64,000 nucleotides of DNA from positions 536,763 through 600,762 of the forward strand of contig BPGU01000003.1 in the NCBI GenBank assembly GCA_026003195.1. Reading direction: 5' to 3'. Origin of the DNA: Armatimonadota bacterium. GTDB taxonomy: Bacteria > Armatimonadota > HRBIN16. The notes beneath the pieces are model-generated. The model saw only the letters and a program-made list of their open reading frames with translations. It did not search any database and was not told where the DNA came from. This document shows positions 1 through 9,835 of this stretch, piece after piece (the stretch's first letter is position 1; the number at the start of each line of letters is the position of its first letter). Position numbers and translations under genes: made by a program.

Positions 1-152
1 TTGGACAGGCGGACGCTGCGCGCACTACTGCGCTTTACCTGTTCATCCCAGGTGAACGTTCCCTCAACGGCGTTCCATGTTTGCAGCGGCTGCTTTTGCG
101 CGTATGCCTGCATTGCACACAGCAACAGGATGCAGAGAGCACCTGACCTCAT
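1..152 (-). CDS. Partial exported protein (N-terminus only)
   Basis: Minus-strand reading frame that starts with ATG at 152 and runs off the left edge, so only about 50 residues are visible. A near-perfect Shine-Dalgarno (GGAGGAGG) lies 5-6 nt upstream. The N-terminus looks like a signal peptide: Met-Arg, a hydrophobic core (LCILLLCAMQA) and a probable AYA-Q cleavage site near residue 19. The mature part begins KQPLQTWN and is too short to assign a family. The product is probably periplasmic or secreted. It may be cotranscribed with the sensor kinase, which lies upstream on the same strand about 207 nt away. Confidence 0.7.
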   Translation of the reverse strand, partial: MRSGALCILLLCAMQAYAQKQPLQTWNAVEGTFTWDEQVKRSSARSVRLS

Positions 153-359
153 GAGAACCTCCTCCGAATGCTATCCACGAATTCGCGTCCACCGTGCATT
201 CTCCTTTACGGGAGATAGGGGATGCGCTCCAAAATGGACGGCTTGGTGGGAGACTCGCCCTCCATGCCTCCACAGGGTCACGACAGAGCGAGCTCCTCCG
301 AAGAGTGCGCCACCTTGTGGAAAAGCCTGCAACCTGTAGGGGTGATCTTCTGCAATCTC
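153..359. other. Intergenic region, no gene seen
   Basis: About 207 nt separate the end of the sensor kinase from the start of the exported protein, both on the minus strand. I see no convincing ORF, consensus promoter or U-tailed hairpin. It is long enough for an untranslated leader of the exported-protein gene, but I recognise no riboswitch class. Confidence 0.4.
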
Positions 360-3044
360 CTACGCTGCGACAATCTGCTCTTGCCGGTGCAGGTGGTACC
401 ACCGGGCGAGCGTCATGCGCAGGTCGCTCTCTCGGAAGGGCTTGCTGAGGTAATCGTCCATTCCTGCCTGCAGGCACCGTTCGCGGTCGCCCTCCATGGC
501 GTTGGCGGTCATGGCGATAATCACCTGATGCTTATCGGAGCCTTTCTCCTGTTCACGGATGAGGTGGGTGGCTTCGTAACCGTCCATCTGCGGCATGTGC
601 ACGTCCATGAATACGATGTCGTACCGCTGGTGAGCCGTCTTCTCCACTGCCTCTTGCCCGTCGCAAGCGATGTCCACCTCGCATCCCAGTCGCTCCAGCA
701 TCCGCACCGCTACTTTGCGGTTGACCTCATTGTCCTCCACCAGCAGAACGCGCAAGCCAGCAGGCACATCGTCTGCCTCCACGGAAGGGGAGTGGGCATG
801 TTGCCACTGTGTCGCTTCGCTGGCGAGGGGCAGAGGCACTTCCACCCAGAAGGTGCTCCCCTTGCCCACCTCGCTCTGCACGTGGATATGACCGCCCATC
901 AGCTCCACCAGTCGCTTGCAAATGGTCAACCCCAGACCAGTGCCGCCGTAGCGGCGGGTGGTGGAGCTATCTGCCTGGATGAAGGCTTCAAAAATGGATT
1001 CCAGCCGCTCCGGTGGAATACCTATGCCGGTGTCGCGTACTGTGAGGCGTACCCACGTTTTATCGCCGTTTTCTGCAATGGGGTTGATCTCTACCACCAC
1101 CTCGCCCTGCTCGGTGAACTTGATGGCGTTGCTCACCAAATTACTCAGGATCTGGCGCAGGCGCATGGGGTCCGCCAGCACAGCGGGAGGCAGGTTGTCC
1201 GCAATCTCCGCGCGCAGAGCGATATCCTTCTGTTTGGCGCGCGCTGAGAACAGCTTCACCACATCCTCGCCCACTTCGCGCAGGTCGGTGGGAACCTGTT
1301 CCATAGTCATTTTGCCCGCTTCAATCTTGGCAATGTCCAGAATATCGTTCAGGATAGACAGCAACAGGTCTGCACTGGAGCGCAGGGTTTTCAGATAGTC
1401 GCGCTGTTCGTCGTCCAGAGGAGTGCCCATGAGCAGTTCGGTCATGCCGATAATGCCGTTCATCGGGGTGCGGATCTCATGGCTCATGTTGGCGAGAAAC
1501 TCCGATTTGGCGTGGCTGGCTGCTTCCGCAGCTACCGCCAGTTCCTGCGCCCGCAGCAGCGCTATCTCCAGCTGAGCGTTGGCTGCGGCGAGTTCCTCCT
1601 CCGTTCGCTTGCGCTCGGTGACGTCACGCACTACAGCGACAACGGTGCCGTCTTCACAGGGCGACAGACGCGCCTCGAAGTACTGCAGCCCGTATTGTGG
1701 ATGTCGTAAAGAGTATTCGAAGGACTGCACCTGACCGGTACTCTGGGCGCGTGTGAAGGCATCCTGTGTCTTGCTGGCGACCTCTTCAGGCAGCACTTCC
1801 CAAACGGTTCTGCCGATGAAATACTCCGGAGGCACCAGAAGCTGCCCCCTGTCCGGAGAGTAGTAATCTAGAAAGCGAAGACTGGTATCCAGGAGAAAAA
1901 CCATATCCGGCAGTGCATACATCACGGCACGACGGCGTGCTTCGCTTTCCCGCAATGCTTCCATATCACGCCTCCGCTGTAGCACGCCGCCGGTGATGTC
2001 TGCCGCCATCTGCAGCAGATGTGCATCTGTAGCACGCCACAGGTCGGACTCGTGGATGTTGACAAAGGTCATGAAACCAACCAGACGCCCCTCGATACGC
2101 ACAGGGAGTGCAAGCACCGATTCCGCGCCGGTAGCACGCATCGCGCGGCGTACCGGCTCCGCTTCAGGAGGTAGATGCTCCACATGCTGCACCACGAGGG
2201 GGGAGCCCCCTTCTATCTGGCGTAAACCCCATTGCAGGTACTCTATGGGCAGGCTATTCCACGCCAGCAGTCGCGTTTTGCTATCCGGGTGGAACCATCG
2301 GTGCGTGGCATCGAAAGCGTCGCCCCTTTCATTCAACAGGAACACCCCTGCGCGTTCCGCTCCGCACAGACGACTTATCTCCGACAGACACCATCCCACT
2401 GCGGCGTCGAAATCCGGATTGTAGATATAGTTGGAGGCGATGCCCGCCAGGGTATTCTCAATGTGCAGCCGGGTTTGCAACCGTTGTTCGGTGTGCTTGA
2501 GGTCGGTGATGTCGTACGACACACCGATAACGCCCCGCACCCGTCCCTGTGCATCCCGCTGCGGCACATAATGACACTGGTACCAGAGACTCCCAACCTG
2601 TGTGAAGTAACTGACCGTCTCTCCCTGCAATGCGCGACGGATGGAATCGACTATATCCGGGTAATCCTTATACAGTTCCAACGCGCTTTGTCCAACCACC
2701 TCGCCCGGCGATAGACCAAGCCTCTGGAGCCCTTTGCCGTCGGAGTAGGTAAAACGCCCCTGAGAGTCCAGCGCGTAAATCACCACGGGCAAGTTGTCGC
2801 GGATAACCTGCAGGTGTAACTGGTGGGATTGTGCTTGGAAAACGCTCTCTCGATTCTGCTTGCACTTGCGCAAGAGAATGCAGACCAGAGCGCCTGTTAT
2901 GGCTGCAAAAGCCAATTGGGGGTACAGCCACTGATCAGGGACAGGATAGCCGTGGATATACCACAGCGTTACCAGCACGGTAGCACCGACTGCAGCCCCA
3001 ATCACATACTCCGCCCATCTGGAGTGGCAGATATGGTGTAACAT
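360..3044 (-). CDS. Hybrid sensor histidine kinase (TM-PAS-GAF-PAS-HisKA-HATPase-REC)
   Basis: An 894-residue membrane-associated hybrid kinase. Two hydrophobic segments (about 12-30 and 42-60) anchor the N-terminus. A PAS domain (about 80-185), a GAF domain (about 195-360) and a second PAS (about 370-485) follow. The HisKA helix carries [10 protein letters not shown] with the phospho-acceptor His at 522. The ATPase domain has the N-box (LVSNAIKF) and G-boxes (DTGIGI, GGTGLGL). A C-terminal receiver (about 760-880) has LLVEDN, the phospho-acceptor Asp at 814 in FMDVHMP, and the conserved SKPF Lys. ATG at 3044 follows GAGGGGG. It should sense a cytosolic or redox-type signal through PAS/GAF and pass phosphate internally to the receiver. 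No separate response regulator is adjacent, so the output partner is unknown. Confidence 0.93.
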   Translation of the reverse strand: MLHHICHSRWAEYVIGAAVGATVLVTLWYIHGYPVPDQWLYPQLAFAAITGALVCILLRKCKQNRESVFQAQSHQLHLQVIRDNLPVVIYALDSQGRFTYSDGKGLQRLGLSPGEVVGQSALELYKDYPDIVDSIRRALQGETVSYFTQVGSLWYQCHYVPQRDAQGRVRGVIGVSYDITDLKHTEQRLQTRLHIENTLAGIASNYIYNPDFDAAVGWCLSEISRLCGAERAGVFLLNERGDAFDATHRWFHPDSKTRLLAWNSLPIEYLQWGLRQIEGGSPLVVQHVEHLPPEAEPVRRAMRATGAESVLALPVRIEGRLVGFMTFVNIHESDLWRATDAHLLQMAADITGGVLQRRRDMEALRESEARRRAVMYALPDMVFLLDTSLRFLDYYSPDRGQLLVPPEYFIGRTVWEVLPEEVASKTQDAFTRAQSTGQVQSFEYSLRHPQYGLQYFEARLSPCEDGTVVAVVRDVTERKRTEEELAAANAQLEIALLRAQELAVAAEAASHAKSEFLANMSHEIRTPMNGIIGMTELLMGTPLDDEQRDYLKTLRSSADLLLSILNDILDIAKIEAGKMTMEQVPTDLREVGEDVVKLFSARAKQKDIALRAEIADNLPPAVLADPMRLRQILSNLVSNAIKFTEQGEVVVEINPIAENGDKTWVRLTVRDTGIGIPPERLESIFEAFIQADSSTTRRYGGTGLGLTICKRLVELMGGHIHVQSEVGKGSTFWVEVPLPLASEATQWQHAHSPSVEADDVPAGLRVLLVEDNEVNRKVAVRMLERLGCEVDIACDGQEAVEKTAHQRYDIVFMDVHMPQMDGYEATHLIREQEKGSDKHQVIIAMTANAMEGDRERCLQAGMDDYLSKPFRESDLRMTLARWYHLHRQEQIVAA

Positions 3045-3183
3045 CTGAATCCCCCTCTAAGGTTTCTTTCCACAAAACGAGGCTTGGGATACACTCGTTT
3101 TTCCGGCGGCACAGCATGAGGAAAACCATTGTCGGAGCGCGAAAAAAAGAGACAGCAGATTGCCGTATGAAAGGGGGAAAGAG
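3045..3183. promoter_or_regulatory. Divergent intergenic region with inverted repeat
   Basis: This 139-nt region lies between the divergent sensor kinase and SLH oxidoreductase genes and must hold both promoters. An 8-bp inverted repeat, AAAACGAG (3074-3081) and CTCGTTTT (3094-3101), is separated by 12 nt. It could be an operator or a weak hairpin. I could not place consensus -35/-10 pairs confidently. Confidence 0.35.
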
Positions 3184-5499
3184 ATGGGGAATCGTCTGCT
3201 GGTGTGTCTGCTTGTCGTGTGGACAGCGGTATCTGCATCCGCGCAACCCACAGCGGTGGAAGCGCTGGCGCAATCGCCCACGCAGATCAACGTCTACTGG
3301 CTACCACCTGCGCAAGGCGAGGTGCAATCCTATATCGTCGTGCGGGATGGGCAGGTGATTGCGACACTCCCTGCCGATGCGCGCCAGCTGGTGGATGAAC
3401 CCTTGATGCCCGCACAGACCTACCGTTACCGCGTGATCGCGCAGATGACCGATGGCACGCAGAAGCCCTCACCGGAGGTCACCGAGCGCACCTTTCGCGA
3501 ACTGCCGAAGCGGATTCATTACCCGCTGGTAGTGGTCGGGGGAACCGCTTCGGGAGTGGGGGCGGCGGTCACCGCGGCGCGGGAAGGCGTTACCGTGGCC
3601 CTTTTAGAGCAAACCAATCGCCTCGGTGGGATGATCAGCAACGGGGTGAGCCTCACCGATATGCGCAATCCCGCCCGTTCCAACGGCTTGTTTGAGGAGT
3701 TTCGTCGGGCAGTACAACAATACTACGGCACTGGCAACGGCATGGCATACGAACCGCGCGTGGCGAACATGTTGATCAAGGGTATCGTCGCACAGCATCC
3801 GAATATCCACGTGTACTTCAGGGTACGACCGATAAAGGTGCTCAGAGAGGATGGGCGAATACGCGCGGTGGTCGTGCAGGACCTGTTCACCGGCCGCCAG
3901 GCAATCTTCGAGGGTGACCTGTTGATCGACGCCACGCATGAGGGCGACATTGCCGCATGGGGAGGCGCACCGTTCCGGGTAGGGCGCGAGCCACGTTCCC
4001 CAGAGGAACCCCATGCAGGGCACATCTACTATGATCGCGCCAACGACCGCATCCTGCCTGGCAGCACCGGCAAAGGCGATAAGCGCATTCCCTCCTATGC
4101 CATCCTGCTGGCAGTCAAAGATTACGGACCGGGTGCGGATAGAACCATCTCCCAGCCGCCTTTTTACGACAAGAACAACTACATCCACACCCCGCCCTGG
4201 CAAAAGACCTGGGCGTACCTCTACGGACGCTTCCCCGGCGGCAAGTTTGAGATTAACCAGCATCCGCAGGGCAGTAACCTGCCCGGCATCAACTACGACT
4301 ACCCGACCGCAGGCTGGAAGCGACGCGACGAGATTGCCGAGCGTTACAAGTGGCATGCACTGGGGTATCTGTACTACATCCAGACCGAGCTGGGCTTGAA
4401 AAACATCGGACTGGCGGAGGACGAGTACCGCGATAACGGCAATGTACCTCCACAGCTGTATGTGCGCGAAGCACGACGGATTATGGGGCACGTGCTGATG
4501 AACCAGAGCGACGTGTGGAAAGCTCGCGAACGTCTCCGTCCCGACTCCATTGCCATCGGTGATTACCCGATGGACTCGCACGCGGTGCAGCCCAAGACCG
4601 ACTGGAACTCACCAGACCTGGGCGAGGGGGAGTTCTGGTTAGTGAATTACACGCCCTGGTATCAGGTGCCTCTGGGTATTCTGTTACCGCTCCGCCTGCG
4701 CAACGTGCTGGTGTCCACTGCTGTCTCTGCCACGCACGTAGCGTATGGTACCCTGCGCATGGAGCCGGTGCGCATGAACATGGGACAGGCGGCGGGTGCG
4801 ACGGCAGCTCTGGCGTTGCGTTACGACACCGAACCGAAGCGCATCCCTTCTCGTTTGGTACAGGAGGTGCTGTTGCGCTACGGCGTGTACCTGTACTGGT
4901 TCCCGGACGTTACCGCCGAGACGCGCGGTTTCCGCGCCATCCAGTACCTTGCTGCACGGGGTTACTTTCCAGAAGAGCGGTTCGAACCAGACAAGATGCT
5001 CACACGCGCCGAGGCAGCACGCTGGTTGTGGCACCGCTTGAAGCAGGGGGGCTTTCGGGCGAACTATGCCCGTCCCGCATTGCCCTACACCGACCTGCCT
5101 GAAAACCATCCTGCCCGGCAGGCGGTAGAAGCTCTCGTTGCCGCGGGCGTAATCCAGCCGGAGGAGACGCTGTTCCGTCCGGATGTGCCCATCTCGCGGG
5201 GGCTGCTGGCGCAGTGGCTGGTGAGTGTCATGACGAAACTGGGGCAGTGGACGCTTGTCGCTCCAGAGAAGCCCAGGTATCTGGACGTACCGCTCGATTC
5301 GCCGTTCGCTGCCGCTATCGAAACGCTGCGCAAACATCGTATCACTTCGATGCTGTGGGACGGTGCAGAGGCTTTCCAGCCGGACGGCGCGCGCTTCTTC
5401 CCCGAAGGTCCCATCACCCGCGCCGACGCAGCGAGGACGCTCTACCTGACCGTGCGCGACACCATATGGCGAGCGGAGGACGCGGACTACGTGCGGTGA
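3184..5499 (+). CDS. Exported FAD-dependent oxidoreductase with FnIII and three SLH domains
   Basis: A 771-residue protein. I chose ATG at 3184 because AAAGGGGG lies just upstream and a signal peptide follows directly (hydrophobic core to SASA-Q, about residue 21); a TTG at 3160 is possible but less likely. An FnIII-like domain spans about 22-107. A dinucleotide-binding fold begins near 117 (VVVGGTASGVGAA, then LLEQTNRLGG), typical of the FAD_oxidored family. Three S-layer homology repeats follow at about 573, 634 and 698, each with the DV/DL start and TRAEAA-like end. The protein is inferred to be held at the cell surface through SLH binding to wall polymer. The substrate is unknown. FAD_oxidored proteins with surface modules are common in Armatimonadota and Planctomycetes, often near carbohydrate metabolism. 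Confidence 0.88.
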   Translation: MGNRLLVCLLVVWTAVSASAQPTAVEALAQSPTQINVYWLPPAQGEVQSYIVVRDGQVIATLPADARQLVDEPLMPAQTYRYRVIAQMTDGTQKPSPEVTERTFRELPKRIHYPLVVVGGTASGVGAAVTAAREGVTVALLEQTNRLGGMISNGVSLTDMRNPARSNGLFEEFRRAVQQYYGTGNGMAYEPRVANMLIKGIVAQHPNIHVYFRVRPIKVLREDGRIRAVVVQDLFTGRQAIFEGDLLIDATHEGDIAAWGGAPFRVGREPRSPEEPHAGHIYYDRANDRILPGSTGKGDKRIPSYAILLAVKDYGPGADRTISQPPFYDKNNYIHTPPWQKTWAYLYGRFPGGKFEINQHPQGSNLPGINYDYPTAGWKRRDEIAERYKWHALGYLYYIQTELGLKNIGLAEDEYRDNGNVPPQLYVREARRIMGHVLMNQSDVWKARERLRPDSIAIGDYPMDSHAVQPKTDWNSPDLGEGEFWLVNYTPWYQVPLGILLPLRLRNVLVSTAVSATHVAYGTLRMEPVRMNMGQAAGATAALALRYDTEPKRIPSRLVQEVLLRYGVYLYWFPDVTAETRGFRAIQYLAARGYFPEERFEPDKMLTRAEAARWLWHRLKQGGFRANYARPALPYTDLPENHPARQAVEALVAAGVIQPEETLFRPDVPISRGLLAQWLVSVMTKLGQWTLVAPEKPRYLDVPLDSPFAAAIETLRKHRITSMLWDGAEAFQPDGARFFPEGPITRADAARTLYLTVRDTIWRAEDADYVR

Positions 5500-5659
5500 G
5501 AGGCGTGGGGATGGGCATCGTCTGTTTCTGGCAAGCCGCCCGCACCCCGTTGGGAGGAACGGTCAGAATCGTTTCCTGCGTAGATAGGGATGGCTATGCG
5601 GCTTGCCGGGTCGAGCGCGACGAATGCGTGCAAACACAGGAGGCAACGAAGGAGGCGCG

Positions 5660-6166
5660 ATGCGAAGAGCGGTTGTTTACGTGCTGGTAGTGTTGGTAGT
5701 GGGGATGGTCATTTATGCCCTCCAACCACCGAAGCCACTCGGCGCTGGAGACACTGCACCGGACGTAGTGCTCCAGATGACAGATGGTGATCAGAAATCG
5801 CTCTCTTCCTACCGCGGTAAAGTGGTGGTTCTGGACTTCTGGGCGACTTGGTGCGCTCCGTGCCGGTTCACGATGCCCAAAATCATCGATTTCCACAACC
5901 GCCACAAAGGGCAGAACGTGGAGGTTATCGGTGTGGCGGTCGATGTGACCAGCCGCGAGGAGGTAGAACAGTTTCTGAAGGAGATGGGCGTTCACTACCC
6001 CATTGCCGTAGACAGCAGTAGCGAAGTGAAGAAGGCGTTCGAGATTAAGAACCTGCCCACGTTGTTCGTGATTGACAAAGAGGGAAACATCCTGCTGCGG
6101 CTGGAAGGCTACGACCCGCAGAACACCATCCAGACGCTGGAAGATACGGTGCAGCGCGCCCTGTAG
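5660..6166 (+). CDS. TlpA/ResA-like membrane-anchored thioredoxin
   Basis: A 168-residue protein starting at ATG 5660 after GGAGG (5651). A single N-terminal hydrophobic anchor (about residues 4-20) exports the thioredoxin fold outside the membrane. The redox motif is WCAPC (Cys65, Cys68), preceded by VVLDFWATW, and the cis-Pro loop is LPTLFVID. These match the AhpC/TSA-Redoxin TlpA/ResA group, which reduces disulfides in exported proteins or in cytochrome c maturation. No cytochrome biogenesis genes are adjacent, so the client is unknown. The upstream 160 nt carry no gene. The gene ends 32 nt from the convergent DUF362 gene. Confidence 0.9.
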   Translation: MRRAVVYVLVVLVVGMVIYALQPPKPLGAGDTAPDVVLQMTDGDQKSLSSYRGKVVVLDFWATWCAPCRFTMPKIIDFHNRHKGQNVEVIGVAVDVTSREEVEQFLKEMGVHYPIAVDSSSEVKKAFEIKNLPTLFVIDKEGNILLRLEGYDPQNTIQTLEDTVQRAL

Positions 6167-6200
6167 GGGCAACCCTCCGTGGTTGCCCCTGCGGAGGGTT
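6166..6200. terminator. Overlapping alternative hairpins between convergent genes
   Basis: GGGGCAACC (6166-6174) pairs with GGTTGCCCC (6181-6189), and AACCCTCCG (6171-6179) pairs with CGGAGGGTT (6192-6200). The two stems share bases, so only one can form at a time. There is no strong U-tract. It lies exactly between convergent stop codons and may serve as a bidirectional terminator or be a copy of a dispersed palindromic element. Confidence 0.5.
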
Positions 6201-7182
6201 ACCCTACCCGTACCAGTTTGATTCGATTGGGGTCGTTGGTGCCGATGCCCATCTGCGCAGCGGTCTGCAGGTAACGTACCGGTCGTCCTGCCTGCGCCAG
6301 AGGAGGTAATCCCATCTCCTTGCGCCTCGCCTCGATAATCTGCCAGCCGACGGTGTCGATGGCAATGGGGTCTGTGGCGACGAGGATAGCGTTATAATCC
6401 CATGCTGCGTCGCCGCGAAGCCCGGGACCTCCATCCGCTATCGGGCGGATGGCATCACACACGATAAGGCGCGTTTTCTGCCGGATGACGGGCAGCGCGT
6501 TCAGGTCTGCCAGATAGGGGTCACAGTTATTGCCGTGATGTGCGCCCGGATTGTCGAAGGAGCCATAGTGGTTCTTGCAGGCGTTGGTGATGCCTGCGAT
6601 GCTATGGTCTTTCAGGATGGGCGCGTTCACCAGCGCGGTGATGCGTTCGGTGAGAATCTTGCTCAGGCGTCCGTGGAAGGAACCCTGTCGGGTGGGGTTC
6701 GGCTCATAGTCGCCGTTGGTTCCATAGCACTTCACGCCAGCGCCTTCACGGTTCAGGGTGTATCCCGATTTCGCCAGGTCGCCGTCGCTGCGGTCCCAGA
6801 TGATGATGTTCTCCGGTTTCACCCCTGCCAGCTTCAGCCCCTCTACAATCGCCATTACCACCTCGGGATGGGTGGAGGCGCCCCTGCCGAACAGGCAGTT
6901 GACCTTAATGCCCACCACATCCTCTGGGGAGAAGTAGCGTTTCCAGGCTGCCCGGTCCGTTTTCTCCCCACTGAGGCGTCGCACCGCCTCGAAGAGCATT
7001 GCCTGGGCGACTTCCTGGCGGACACGGTGTGCCTCCGTCTGCACGTTAGGGTTTTTCACCTCTACCACCGTGCTCTGCGGGTTCTTTTTGTCTTGCAGCA
7101 GCATCGCGAACGCGGCGGCCGGGGTATACAGTCCCGCCCCGGTCATCATCAACTCTTTCAGAAACTCTCTGCGTGATGGCAT
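6199..7182 (-). CDS. Tat-exported DUF362 protein
   Basis: A 327-residue protein whose N-terminus has a twin-arginine signal (SRREFLK, then a hydrophobic stretch ending AAAFA), implying export in folded, probably cofactor-bound form. The body has the DUF362 pattern: GIKVNCLFG, an I-I-I-WDRS segment, and KDHSIAGITNACKNHYG. DUF362 proteins often accompany ferredoxin-like iron-sulfur proteins, but no reaction is established. It is the last gene of a minus-strand run and lies 6 nt after the polyferredoxin gene. A second, lipoprotein-type DUF362 gene lies on the other side of that gene. I infer that all three form one extracytoplasmic redox module. Confidence 0.85.
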   Translation of the reverse strand: MPSRREFLKELMMTGAGLYTPAAAFAMLLQDKKNPQSTVVEVKNPNVQTEAHRVRQEVAQAMLFEAVRRLSGEKTDRAAWKRYFSPEDVVGIKVNCLFGRGASTHPEVVMAIVEGLKLAGVKPENIIIWDRSDGDLAKSGYTLNREGAGVKCYGTNGDYEPNPTRQGSFHGRLSKILTERITALVNAPILKDHSIAGITNACKNHYGSFDNPGAHHGNNCDPYLADLNALPVIRQKTRLIVCDAIRPIADGGPGLRGDAAWDYNAILVATDPIAIDTVGWQIIEARRKEMGLPPLAQAGRPVRYLQTAAQMGIGTNDPNRIKLVRVG

Positions 7183-7188
7183 CTTGCT

Positions 7189-8802
7189 TCACTCCTTCTT
7201 TTCCAGATGTCGTTCGTAGAATCGCTTCTGCGCCTCGCGAGTGAGGTGGCGCAGGTCACCCATGGTGTTCACGCGAATCGCCGCTATCGGCTGCACCGGA
7301 CACTTGGCTTCGCATTCACCGCAACCGGTGCACAGGTACTCATTGACAAACGGGCGGCGCAGCCCATCCACGACCTTCCAGTACAGTGCGCGATAGGAAC
7401 AGTGCTCGTCGCACACGAGACACTTCTTATCCTGCGCCCAGACGATACAGGTGCTCCTGTCTATATACGCCCTGCCGATAAAAAGGTACTTCTTCTCTTC
7501 TGCCGTGAAGGGTTGAATGGCGTCCGTAGGACACACGTCACCGCAGGCGGTGCAATGCTGGGCACAGTGTCCGATTCGGGGAACCAGCACGGGTGTCCAG
7601 AAGCCCTCGATACCCGCCTCGGTGAGTGCCGGTTGCAGCCCGTTGGTCGGACACACTTTCATGCACAGGCTGCACCGCACACATTTCTGTAGAAACTGAT
7701 CTTCAGGCAGGCTTCCGGGCGGTCGGATGCGGAAGGGGCTGGACGCTTTGATGGGCGAGTTGCCCACTCGCTTTGCGCTGGTGTCGCCTGCCGAAATGCC
7801 CGCCCACAACATCCCCAGCGCGGCAAACCCCAGCAACCGCCGCCGGTGGATATCCGTGCCCGTCTCGAAGCCCTCGCGTCGCAGGGTGATAGGGAACGAG
7901 GTTGCGCCCGGTGCACACACCGACACACAGTTGTAGCAGTAGATACACTCCCGCGCCAGGTAGCGATGGGAATCGGGCAGGATGGAACCCATCTTGCACT
8001 CGCGGTCGCAGCGGTGGCACTCGATGCACCTGTCCGACTGGGTTTGCCGCCGCACGATACCCCAGCCCGACAGCAGCGCCAGCAACGCGCCCAGCGGGCA
8101 CAAGTTCCGGCACCAGAATCGTCGGCTGACCAGTCCCAGCGCGAGGATGCCCCCAAACAGCAACGCCGCCAGCAGGTTCATTCGGTAGTGAGGCTGGCTT
8201 TCAGGAACGAACGGTATATGGGTAAGCGCAGGTGCCCAATCCGCCACCATCGGCGAGCCAGTCAACATGCGCCCCAGCAAGGCTATGGGAGCAAACAGCA
8301 CCCATACGACCGTGCGCGTGAGGATGGCGAAAGGGTCGAAGAAGTAGGCAATCTGCACCGAGAACAGAGCAGAGACCAGCACCATCGCGAGGAGGTAGTA
8401 TTTGACTTGTGGGAAGCCTCTCGCCCCTGCCGCGCGCCGTTTCCACCGCACCAGAAAGCGGTCGGACAGGTCTATGACGGTGCCCATCGGGCAAAACCAG
8501 CCGCAGAAGAACCTGCCCAGTACCACTGTGAGTATCAGCATGAACCCCGCCAGAGGGATGAGCGCGCCAATGACCTCCCGCGAGGCAATGAAGGTGCTGA
8601 GCACAGCCAGCGGGTCGGCACGGAAGAAGAAGTCTACCGGTATGGGGGAACGCACTGGATACACGGTGAACGCCAGCAGGAGGAGGAACAGGGCGAGGAA
8701 CACTATCTGCACCATACGCCGAACGTTCTGCATCCGCCAGAAGCGCGGACGCACCCGCCCCGTTTCCCGAAACCGCTTGCGTGCCTCCGTGACCGTGCTC
8801 AT
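7189..8802 (-). CDS. Membrane polyferredoxin, NapH-like with a fused NapG-like half
   Basis: A 537-residue protein. The first 260 residues have several transmembrane helices and the NapH/NosR-type motif FCGWFCPMG, then RNLCPLGA and two 4Fe-4S motifs (CIECHRCDREC, CIYCYNCVSVC). A second half starts with an internal twin-arginine-like segment (HRRRLLGF plus hydrophobic helix), followed by four more Cys clusters (CVRCSLCMKVC, CAQHCTACGDVC, CLVCDEHC, CTGCGECEAKC). This resembles NapH and NapG joined in one chain. It should move electrons across or along the membrane, perhaps from quinol or ferredoxin to an exported acceptor. Neighbours are two DUF362 proteins (gaps of 6 and 3 nt). There is no nitrate reductase nearby, so NapGH is only a structural analogy. 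Confidence 0.85.
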   Translation of the reverse strand: MSTVTEARKRFRETGRVRPRFWRMQNVRRMVQIVFLALFLLLLAFTVYPVRSPIPVDFFFRADPLAVLSTFIASREVIGALIPLAGFMLILTVVLGRFFCGWFCPMGTVIDLSDRFLVRWKRRAAGARGFPQVKYYLLAMVLVSALFSVQIAYFFDPFAILTRTVVWVLFAPIALLGRMLTGSPMVADWAPALTHIPFVPESQPHYRMNLLAALLFGGILALGLVSRRFWCRNLCPLGALLALLSGWGIVRRQTQSDRCIECHRCDRECKMGSILPDSHRYLARECIYCYNCVSVCAPGATSFPITLRREGFETGTDIHRRRLLGFAALGMLWAGISAGDTSAKRVGNSPIKASSPFRIRPPGSLPEDQFLQKCVRCSLCMKVCPTNGLQPALTEAGIEGFWTPVLVPRIGHCAQHCTACGDVCPTDAIQPFTAEEKKYLFIGRAYIDRSTCIVWAQDKKCLVCDEHCSYRALYWKVVDGLRRPFVNEYLCTGCGECEAKCPVQPIAAIRVNTMGDLRHLTREAQKRFYERHLEKKE

Positions 8803-8805
8803 CCG

Positions 8806-9744
8806 CTACACCCTCTTGATGTCCAGGCGGTTCAAACGTGCCTCTCCTACGCCCAGCTGGTGAGCGTGCATGATATAACCGATGTCCTCCGGCTTCAAGC
8901 CAAAGAGCGTGGTGGCAAAGGCGTCAGCCGCTACGGGGTTCGCTGCGGCGATAACCTGCTGGAGCTGTTTGACCTCTCCCGGTCCCTTGGGTCCCCTGGT
9001 GACCAGAATGCGGGTCGCGTCGACAATAGTCAGGTGCGGTTTCACTGCCAGCGCGAAATCGCCAATGCATTCATGCACGCCCTGCACATGCCAGGTCTGA
9101 CGATCCCATACAATGCCCATCAGGTTCTTGAGCCCCAGCGTGACGCGAGTGGCGCTGTGGTCTTTGGCGACAGGCAGGTTGATGAAGCAGTCTGCTTCCA
9201 GCACGTCTTTGGCCACCTGCGTCTGCTGTAGCACCTTGGCGCCAGCGATAGTCACAGGGCGATACATTCCCTCCGCGCTGGCGTTGACGATGACTGCTCC
9301 TGCCGTGTCTGCGACCCGGCGAATGCCGCTCATCTCGAAGCAGACGGTAGCCGGGCTGTCGCAAGTGTGTTCCACAATCAGGATGCGCTTGGCACCCGCC
9401 TTCTGGCACAGTTCGATCACCGCCGCCACCACTTCCGGGTTGGTGTTTGCCGCCTGTTCGGGGGTGCGCAGCCACGCGGCGTTGGGCTTCAGCACCACCG
9501 TGTCGCCCGGGTGCACGAACTTCTCAATGCCTCCCAGCGGTCGCAGGGCGCGTTCCACCAGCTCGCGTGCGTTGCCCCGCGAAGCTACCGCTACGGTGTT
9601 CTGTACCTTCTGGAGGTGTTCCGCTTTGGCGGTACTCAGGGGTTTCTGGGTTGCACTGGACTGTCCTCCCGTTCGCCCGGAGCAACCGGCAATCGCCGCC
9701 ACACCTGCTAACCCTAGCAACTGCAGTACATCGCGCCGGTTCAT
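8806..9744 (-). CDS. DUF362 lipoprotein
   Basis: A 312-residue protein starting at ATG 9744 after AAAGGAGG. The N-terminus carries RRDVLQLLG followed by a hydrophobic core and the lipobox AIAGC, so it is likely a Tat-type lipoprotein. The DUF362 body has VVLKPNAAW, ILIVEHTCDS, VAKDHSATRVTLGLKNLMG and an I-VDATRI segment. The family is linked by name to iron-sulfur proteins, with no proven activity. It lies 3 nt before the polyferredoxin gene and about 90 nt after the ferredoxin oxidoreductase beta subunit, on the same strand. It is distinct in sequence from the second DUF362 gene of the cluster. Confidence 0.83.
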   Translation of the reverse strand: MNRRDVLQLLGLAGVAAIAGCSGRTGGQSSATQKPLSTAKAEHLQKVQNTVAVASRGNARELVERALRPLGGIEKFVHPGDTVVLKPNAAWLRTPEQAANTNPEVVAAVIELCQKAGAKRILIVEHTCDSPATVCFEMSGIRRVADTAGAVIVNASAEGMYRPVTIAGAKVLQQTQVAKDVLEADCFINLPVAKDHSATRVTLGLKNLMGIVWDRQTWHVQGVHECIGDFALAVKPHLTIVDATRILVTRGPKGPGEVKQLQQVIAAANPVAADAFATTLFGLKPEDIGYIMHAHQLGVGEARLNRLDIKRV

Positions 9745-9835
9745 TAGAAAAAACCTCCTTTATCTTATGGACGCCCGTTCGTTGGCGAAAGGTACACTTT
9801 CTTTGGCTGGTGCGGATTCCACCGCGAACGTCTGA

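Noticed and set aside
7846-9231. 461-codon plus-strand frame opposite the polyferredoxin gene
   Set aside because: Antisense to a protein with six Fe-S motifs; composition is that of a reversed GC-rich gene.
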